The notes beneath the pieces are model-generated. The model was not told the origin of the DNA. It saw only the letters and a list, made by a program, of their open reading frames with translations, and made no database searches. Source: Volutella citrinella (taxonomy: Eukaryota; Ascomycota; Sordariomycetes; Hypocreales; Nectriaceae). From it: 64,000 nucleotides of DNA. This document shows, piece by piece, positions 58,532-64,000 of the stretch. Position numbers and translations under genes: made by a program. The stretch spans positions 4,650,001 to 4,714,000 of the forward strand of contig JAWZSP010000003.1 in the NCBI GenBank assembly GCA_034401135.1. The letters run 5' to 3'. The number at the start of each line of letters is the position of its first letter. Within the stretch, counting starts at the first letter, position 1.

Positions 58532-59476
58532 TCACAGCGTCACCTTCATAAACTCATGGTCCCCGTAGCCCATGTGGCGCGCCTGGATCTGCATGCTGTC
58601 CAGCACGCGCTGCTTAACATGCTCGTCCTCAATGTCCATGCCAGCGAAGCCGCCGTACGTGGCGCGGAAGTCGTACCGCCTCAGCACCTCCCAGATGCGC
58701 ATCATGGTCTCGAGGCTCAGCGGGATGAAGTTGGGGATGCTGTAGAGGAACGAGAAGGTGTTGAGGCCCGGCGGCTTCTCGCGCGCGGTGCCCACGGCGT
58801 CGACGTCCCACTTGCCCACGCCCGAAAACGTCGTCATCAGCGTGTCGGCGATGAGCAGCCGCCCGTCGAACAGCAGGACCATGGACCCGGGGAAGTGGCC
58901 GCCCAGCTTGATGGCCTTGGCGCCCGTGCCCTCAATGTCCGTCTCCGTCTGCGTGATGAGCACCTGGTGCGACGAGTCCATCGTCGTCCACTGCTTGTCC
59001 TCGGCCGCCAGGTAGACGGGGCAGCCAAAGGCCCTGGCCCACTGGACGTGGGTGCTGTAGAAGTGCGGGTGGCTAATCACAATGGCCTTGAGGCCGCCGC
59101 GAGCCTTGACCCAGGCGATGGTCTCCTCGTCGAGCAGCGAGATGCAGTCCCACAGGATGTTGCCCCGGGGCGTCTGCACCAGGATGGCGCGCTGCCCGAT
59201 GGCCAGCTTGGGCGTCGACGAGATGAAGGTCAGCCGCGGATCCGCCGCGCACGGCACGAATTCGTTCCTGTGCCGCTTGGCCAGCTCGCCCAGCGGCGAA
59301 AAGGTCTGGCCCGACGCCGGCACGAACTGGCGCGGGTCGTCGCAGATGTGGCAGGTCGTGACGACGGAGCGATCAGCCGTATCTCGCTGCGTCCCGCAAG
59401 TGTCGCAGACGAGCCACGTCGCCGCCGTAGCGGGGTCGTAGGGCTCGGGGACGAAAGCAGGGGAGCCGGTGGCCAT
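58532..59476 (-). CDS. Metallo-beta-lactamase-fold protein with N-terminal Cys4 motif
   Basis: A single-exon 314-residue protein; the start at 59476 is chosen for its strong context (GCCGCCATGGC), while the frame remains open to 59644. An N-terminal Cys4 motif (C24, C27, C42, C45) probably binds zinc. The lactamase core has ISHPHFYSTHVQWARAF (H136, H138, H143), GGHFPGS (H194) and LLIADTL (D211). The first motif differs from canonical HxHxDH: the third His is spaced further and the Asp is missing, as in a known fungal subfamily whose activity is unclear. No signal peptide. It might be a hydrolase of unknown substrate. A large plus-strand frame covering it (58355-59776) is an antisense artefact. 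Confidence 0.85.
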   Translation of the reverse strand: MATGSPAFVPEPYDPATAATWLVCDTCGTQRDTADRSVVTTCHICDDPRQFVPASGQTFSPLGELAKRHRNEFVPCAADPRLTFISSTPKLAIGQRAILVQTPRGNILWDCISLLDEETIAWVKARGGLKAIVISHPHFYSTHVQWARAFGCPVYLAAEDKQWTTMDSSHQVLITQTETDIEGTGAKAIKLGGHFPGSMVLLFDGRLLIADTLMTTFSGVGKWDVDAVGTAREKPPGLNTFSFLYSIPNFIPLSLETMMRIWEVLRRYDFRATYGGFAGMDIEDEHVKQRVLDSMQIQARHMGYGDHEFMKVTL

Positions 59477-60657
59477 GGCGGCGAGAAGACTGACGAAGCT
59501 CGGCTTGGTCTTCAGTGGAGGCAATGCGCTGTCACCGATGATGATGTTGCGATGGGCGTCAGATGTCCGGGGTATCCAGGCGACGCTTGCTCGATGCAGC
59601 AAAGCTCGATCTCGGCAGAGGTAGATGCCAAGGCAGTTGTCCAAACCCTTGCTATTCCAGATCCAAACCCTTGGGACCTGGTCGCCAACTCAATAGTGAT
59701 GATGCTGTTTTATAGCCAACGAGGGGGATGCAAGCCTTATTATAAGTTTCAGGTCGGGCGGGGGCGGGCCAGCTAACCCGTCTATGGTGTCGGCATCAAT
59801 GGGAGCGATGCATCCATCAACATCCAGATCCAATCCGTATCCATGCAACCGTCTACCCCCACTCTTGAGGAATCCCGTGCCAAGATACCCCTCCTCTCTG
59901 CTCTTCTTACTTCTCGTCGTCGTCAATGACAGATCAATTGTGCGATGAGGTAAGAAGTGGCACCCAATACACCGAACTCCGGTCGTCAACTCCGATCGTC
60001 ATTCTGCTGTGACGGAATGCGACCAGCCCGGAGGCTTGGAGATGAACTGAATTATTCAGCACCTCACCGTATTAGCTGGCCGTCGGTTAGAGTTGTAGCG
60101 CTATGCCATGTGGCAAACTAGCTCCAGCGGGGCCTCCCCCACTTTTGGCACCTTTGGCCCATCCTGGAATCTATCTTTCCTCCCGTTTGACGCACTGCCA
60201 AGGGACATAAGCAGCTCATAAATCAGATTGTGTACGTGTAAGTATGGCCTTCAGTCTTTTTGGTTCATTATTGATCTGTCCAGAATCTTGCACTGGCGGT
60301 GATCAATCCAGCATCAACCTGAGACCGAGAAGCTATTGTCAATGATGGGGCAGCGGCTGAAAATAGCTTCCCATGTAAAGTTGCATTTCTTACGTCACCG
60401 GAACCGTTTCCTAACTGCGAAAGACTGCAATTCCATTTGTTGCCTTCAATTGAGCAATCAAATACCCTGCGAGCATCCCGCTATTGAGAGGGCTCCTCCA
60501 TTCAACAATATCAGCCGCAACTGCCTAATGCACTCGCTCAGACCCAGACTTAGTAATAATACACCCACCCACTGGGACTTTTTGTCGTTTGGAATCACAG
60601 CATGTGGAATCACCACCACAACCACCACCAGTCCCCCATGCAACATCTCCATGTGCA
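59477..60657. other. Intergenic region, nothing recognised
   Basis: About 1.2 kb between two minus-strand genes. Contains the promoter of the metallo-beta-lactamase-like gene. Short plus-strand frames only (60336-60704) with Thr/Pro-rich, low-information content. Confidence 0.5.
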
Positions 60658-62745
60658 TCACCACGACTCCCACATCTGCGCGCCCATCGAAATCAGCCGG
60701 TTAAACAGCGTATCCCGCGCCACAATCGCCGTCATGTGAAACTGCCGCCCGTCCCTCGTCTTGACCAGCAGCCCGTCGACAACCTCGCTGCCCATCGACC
60801 AGCCCACAATGATCTTGCTCTTCCAGCCCAGCCCGGCCATCTTCTTGAGCTCCGCGATGTCGCCAATCGCCACCGTCCACGCCGGCCGCGAGTTGTGCTT
60901 GTTGCTCGTCCAGCTCAGCGCCGGCGTCGTCGCCGTCGCAGTGATGTAGGCGTGGCCCTCGGTGCCCTTGAACCGCGCCGGGAAGCGCACCGGACCCGTC
61001 CACGGCGCTGGCGCCGGCCCCTTGACCACCCCGAGCCGGTTGCGCGCCTGGTTGCCCCCGGCCTTGGCCTTGGCTTTGTCGGCGGCCAGCGCCGTCTGCA
61101 CGCCGCCCTTGGTCGCTCCGCGGAGCAGGTTCATGAGGCGGTGCGACTTCTTGTGCTTCTCCAGCTTGTTCTCCCTGAACTCGTCGACCTCGGCCCCGGG
61201 CTCCGCTTGGACTGCGGTCTCAATTTCTTCATCTGTAGCCCCTTCTGATAATGTTAGTCCCATAAGAACAGGTATCGTAGTGCAGATATGGCCTACCCAA
61301 GTGGTCTAGGTCCTGTCCAGCAGTTTCGTGAGGCTCCATTGGTGGTGGGACATCGGACGTTGGAGGAGGCGGCAGCGGTGCCTTGTTTCTCTCCCCAATG
61401 CGCAGGAGAGTAATCGTGAGCTGGGCATTCGTCGGCACACCCCTGAGAACAGTATTGCGCAGCTCGACATATCTCTCCCACTTCGGATACGTCCTGTTGA
61501 GGAAGCCCAGCATCGGCGTGATGACGGGGTCGCCAAACATGGCAAACCCGGCGCCGAAACCCAGACTCTTGATCAGAACATAGGGCGACGTGAAGTAGGA
61601 AGCCAAGAGAACCGGTACCAGCACGCCAATGAGGATAAGCTTGGGCCGGTGCTGGTGAAAAGGTGCTGTTGGGCTAAGCGCATTGCCCAGGCGCTCCCAG
61701 GTATCGACACAGTCGGCGATGAGGTGCATCGTTGGGCGAGCCCGGTTCCAGATGGCTTGAGACACGGGCTTCTTGGTTCGGTCGTGCTCATGCGTAGGGT
61801 TCTGGCCAATCGCCTTGTCTTTCGCCTCGGTCGCTTCCTCCGTCACCTCCGCCGGGTCGGGAGCCGTGCTGTCATCATACGGGTCGCCTTGAGGATGCTT
61901 CCCAGCCGCGGCGCTCACCACAAGCTAACGCTTTGTTAGTACTCTTCTCATCTTTCTGGGGACTCCACCATTCTTACACCCGAACATACCGCTGATATGC
62001 CCGTTACAAAGTTGTGCGCCTCCTGCTCCACGGCCTCACCCTGATGCTTCTCTGGAGCACCCGTGACCGAGTCGTCCGATCCGAGGACTCCAGCGGGGGG
62101 CTTCTGTACGCCACCAGTGTTTGGATCGATGAGCGACGGCGGTGCGGGTGGGAAGCAAATATCCCTGGCGTCGGGTGACCAAATGAGAGCCATTGCAAAG
62201 AGGATCATTGTAGGACCCAGGAGATCCAGGAGCCACGCCGTCGCGTATACAGCCAAGAAGGTCGAAGTCCGCTGGTGCTCCCTCCACGACCGGAGCCGCA
62301 CAACGTGTTTCCAGAAGGAAAATAGTTGGACGAGTACCGACACGTACAGGCGCTCGATCTGCGCGCGGAGCTTGTCAGGCGAGAACTCCTCGCTGTCGGC
62401 AATGTTCAAGTCCAGGTCGGCGAGCGGGGGCTCGTCGATGCTTTTGACGTGAAAGACCTGCCTGTCAAACCTGCGTATCAGGGCCCAGAGCTCCTCGTTC
62501 TTCAGGCCTCCCACGAGGGGGGTGGGCACGCGGCTGGTCTCGTCGTTCCATCCCAGGTCCTTGACCTCGACCTCGTCGTGCTCCATCTGGCTGGCGCCTT
62601 TCTCGTCCGAGTCGGCCTGGATGCTCTCGTCTGCCAGGGCATGACTGGCTGTTGGCGTTTCCTCCTCGTACTTTTCGATAATCTCGGGTTCGCTGCCCGC
62701 GCCGGTTGAAGGCCGACGCAGCGATTCGTCAAACGGAGCATTCAT
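60658..62745 (-). CDS. DUF3292 family membrane protein
   Basis: Three exons on the minus strand: 62745-61990, 61924-61297, 61244-60658, giving 656 residues; introns of 65 and 52 nt, the first with a TACTAAC-type branch. The N-terminus is acidic and polar. Hydrophobic segments lie at the end of exon 1 (FLAVYATAWLLDLLGPTM, ILFAMALIW) and in exon 2 (LILIGVLVPVLLASYF, then LIKSLGFGAGFAMFG), so this is a membrane protein with two paired segments. The C-terminal about 200 residues are soluble and PH/GRAM-like in pattern (FKGTEGHAYITATATT, WTVAIGDIAELKKMAG, IIVGWSMGSEVVDGLL). DUF3292 proteins are fungal and of unknown function. The splices restore FVTGISALVVSAAAG and DLDHLEGATDEE. Confidence 0.88.
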
Positions 62746-64000
62746 CGCAACTCGGGATCCGGATGAACAGACTAAATCTGTGCACAGTAAATAATCAAAA
62801 TTATTGCAAGCAGGGGTTGTATCAAAATACACTGGTGATTCCCTATTTCTGCCTCAACCTTGCTCCAGCATTTCCTAGTTCTCTCGCCTCCTACGTCAAC
62901 TATTGTGTGCATCACCACCCACACCCGATCGTGACGTCATGCAAAACATGGTCTCCGACATGGTCTCCGCGCTGATCGAATAAATGGAACCGGATCGTTC
63001 CAACCTTTTGACTGATTGGGCCTATATAATTACTCTCCTCCATACCAGCTAATCGATTGGCCGTATGTCTCCGACCGGAGCAGCTGCGCAATCGTGGGTT
63101 GTACCACCCTCGAGGTTGGACACAGGTGTCCGGGCATGGAAGTCGCATTCAATATCAGACAACGAACGACTGCTTTTTTTTCATCACAAAAACAATGCCC
63201 AATTAGAGCTTAATACTTGGTCATAGTCCTCAGCCTTCGTGAGCACTCAGCTTGAGGTTCCTTGGGTTACTGGTTGATCGCATGGGTGATTGACTTCGGG
63301 CGGCAGCGCCCAGATATGCAAATGGATGAACTTACGGCTGTCCCCGAGTGGACCAGCCAAAGTGCTAAATAAATGTCATCAGTCGACTAACTATATTTTA
63401 TTCCCCTTCTTTCGATTCCCAATTCATGCCTTGACTTTGAGCGATGCGCTGGATGCCCCAAGACCGTTTGACAACACTCAGATCCAGGGTAAGCCGGATT
63501 CTCCGTCCACACTGTCTCACATCAAACCCAGGCTCTCATCAACACCATGAATTCTTCAGGTGAACGGCCTCAACATTCAGCATAATCTTTCTTACTAAAC
63601 TATATAATTTTATGGAAAAAGGAGAATGCGCGAATACGACAGTCGAAACGTTTGGGTAAGAGGCAGATACACTGATGAAGCTGCGATGGTCGCATCATCA
63701 TCGCCGACACATAACGAAGAGCGAAACAATCTTATTGAGGTTCACCAATCATAGCTTACCCAGAGAACGAGCAGGAATTCATAATTGTTTCACACTAGCG
63801 GTATCCTATAACCATATCTGGCGTACTATACCTCATCGCATCGCATCATGCTCCGCCGGGCGCACTGACTTCTGTGTGAGCTACCAGATCCTGTACTGAA
63901 ATCGGAACTTGATCATCGCTTGTCGAATGAAAGAGGAAAGAAAACATCCTGCGAACGACTACCCCGCGCTGAGACGAAGGTTTCGGCATGAATAGGGTTG
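62746..64000. other. Upstream flank of the DUF3292 gene; no further gene seen
   Basis: About 1.25 kb to the window end. Holds the probable promoter of the DUF3292 gene (see the CCAAT/TATA entry). No coding frame is convincing; AT-rich from about 63580. Confidence 0.5.
63015..63029 (-). promoter_or_regulatory. Candidate CCAAT and TATA elements for the DUF3292 gene
   Basis: On the minus strand a TTATATA sequence (63029-63023) lies about 280 nt upstream of the ATG at 62745, and an adjacent CCAAT pentamer (63019-63015) lies immediately 3' of it. The order TATA then CCAAT relative to the gene is atypical, so only one may be functional. Confidence 0.3.

Noticed and set aside
58355..59776. 473-residue plus-strand open frame
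   Set aside because: It is antisense to the metallo-beta-lactamase-like gene, has biased Ala/Arg/His/Val composition and no family motifs, an artefact of GC-rich third positions.
1..64000. tRNA, rRNA, CRISPR, transposon or RIP signatures
   Set aside because: No GGTTCRANNCC B-box with matching A-box, no spaced short repeats, no transposase or reverse-transcriptase motifs and no strongly AT-rich decayed blocks were seen by eye. A tRNAscan and RepeatMasker run would settle it.

Overview
This is a genome window from a filamentous ascomycete (Pezizomycotina, most likely a Sordariomycete). The genes carry short 48-91 nt GT-AG introns with CTAAC/CTNAC-type branch sequences and pyrimidine-rich leaders. 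Proteins such as Med18, the Pnk1 DNA-end kinase/phosphatase, a Flc/Pkd2-type TRP membrane protein, a DUF3292 protein and a DUF1264 (OBAP) protein are all of fungal type. I saw no prokaryotic, viral, transposon, CRISPR, rRNA or tRNA signal. All splice models below were built by eye from reading frame, splice signals and family conservation. No expression data were available.

Layout. 1-12 kb (+): an F-box protein, a small repeat-containing protein, a large eight-exon protein with a sacsin/NO VEIN-type GHKL ATPase and a C-terminal NOV nuclease-like domain, and a short disordered protein. 12.5-16.4 kb: pnk1 (-) and med18 (+) diverge from a 368 bp promoter, then an OBAP gene (-). 16.4-31 kb is a gene desert interrupted only by a 91-residue conserved-looking protein with a long ATG-free leader. 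31-32.3 kb: a type II membrane glycosyltransferase-like protein. 33.3-42.6 kb: three tandem paralogues of a GHKL-ATPase-like family that I cannot match to a named family. 43-46 kb: a kinase-like protein and an unknown protein. 46.5-52.8 kb (-): a TRP-like membrane protein and ade4 (amidophosphoribosyltransferase) split into 18 exons. 52.8-57.5 kb is a second desert, followed by a two-exon small protein, a metallo-beta-lactamase-fold protein (-) and a three-exon DUF3292 membrane protein (-).

Most interesting part. The tandem family at 33.3-42.6 kb has N-box (ELxxNxxD) and G2 (GxHGEGLK) ATP-lid motifs, an S5-like transducer segment ending in a TNRxR motif, and a C-terminal Cys-containing module. 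The third copy has lost the whole ATP-binding half and the TNRxR motif but keeps the C-terminal modules. A different GHKL protein fused to a nuclease-like domain lies 22 kb upstream. Two full-length ATPase-like copies, one headless copy, an adjacent kinase-like gene and a GHKL-nuclease fusion in one region make a plausible but unproven locus for nuclear, chromatin-type or self-defence functions. The housekeeping genes (pnk1, med18, ade4) look ordinary, apart from the remarkable intron fragmentation of ade4.
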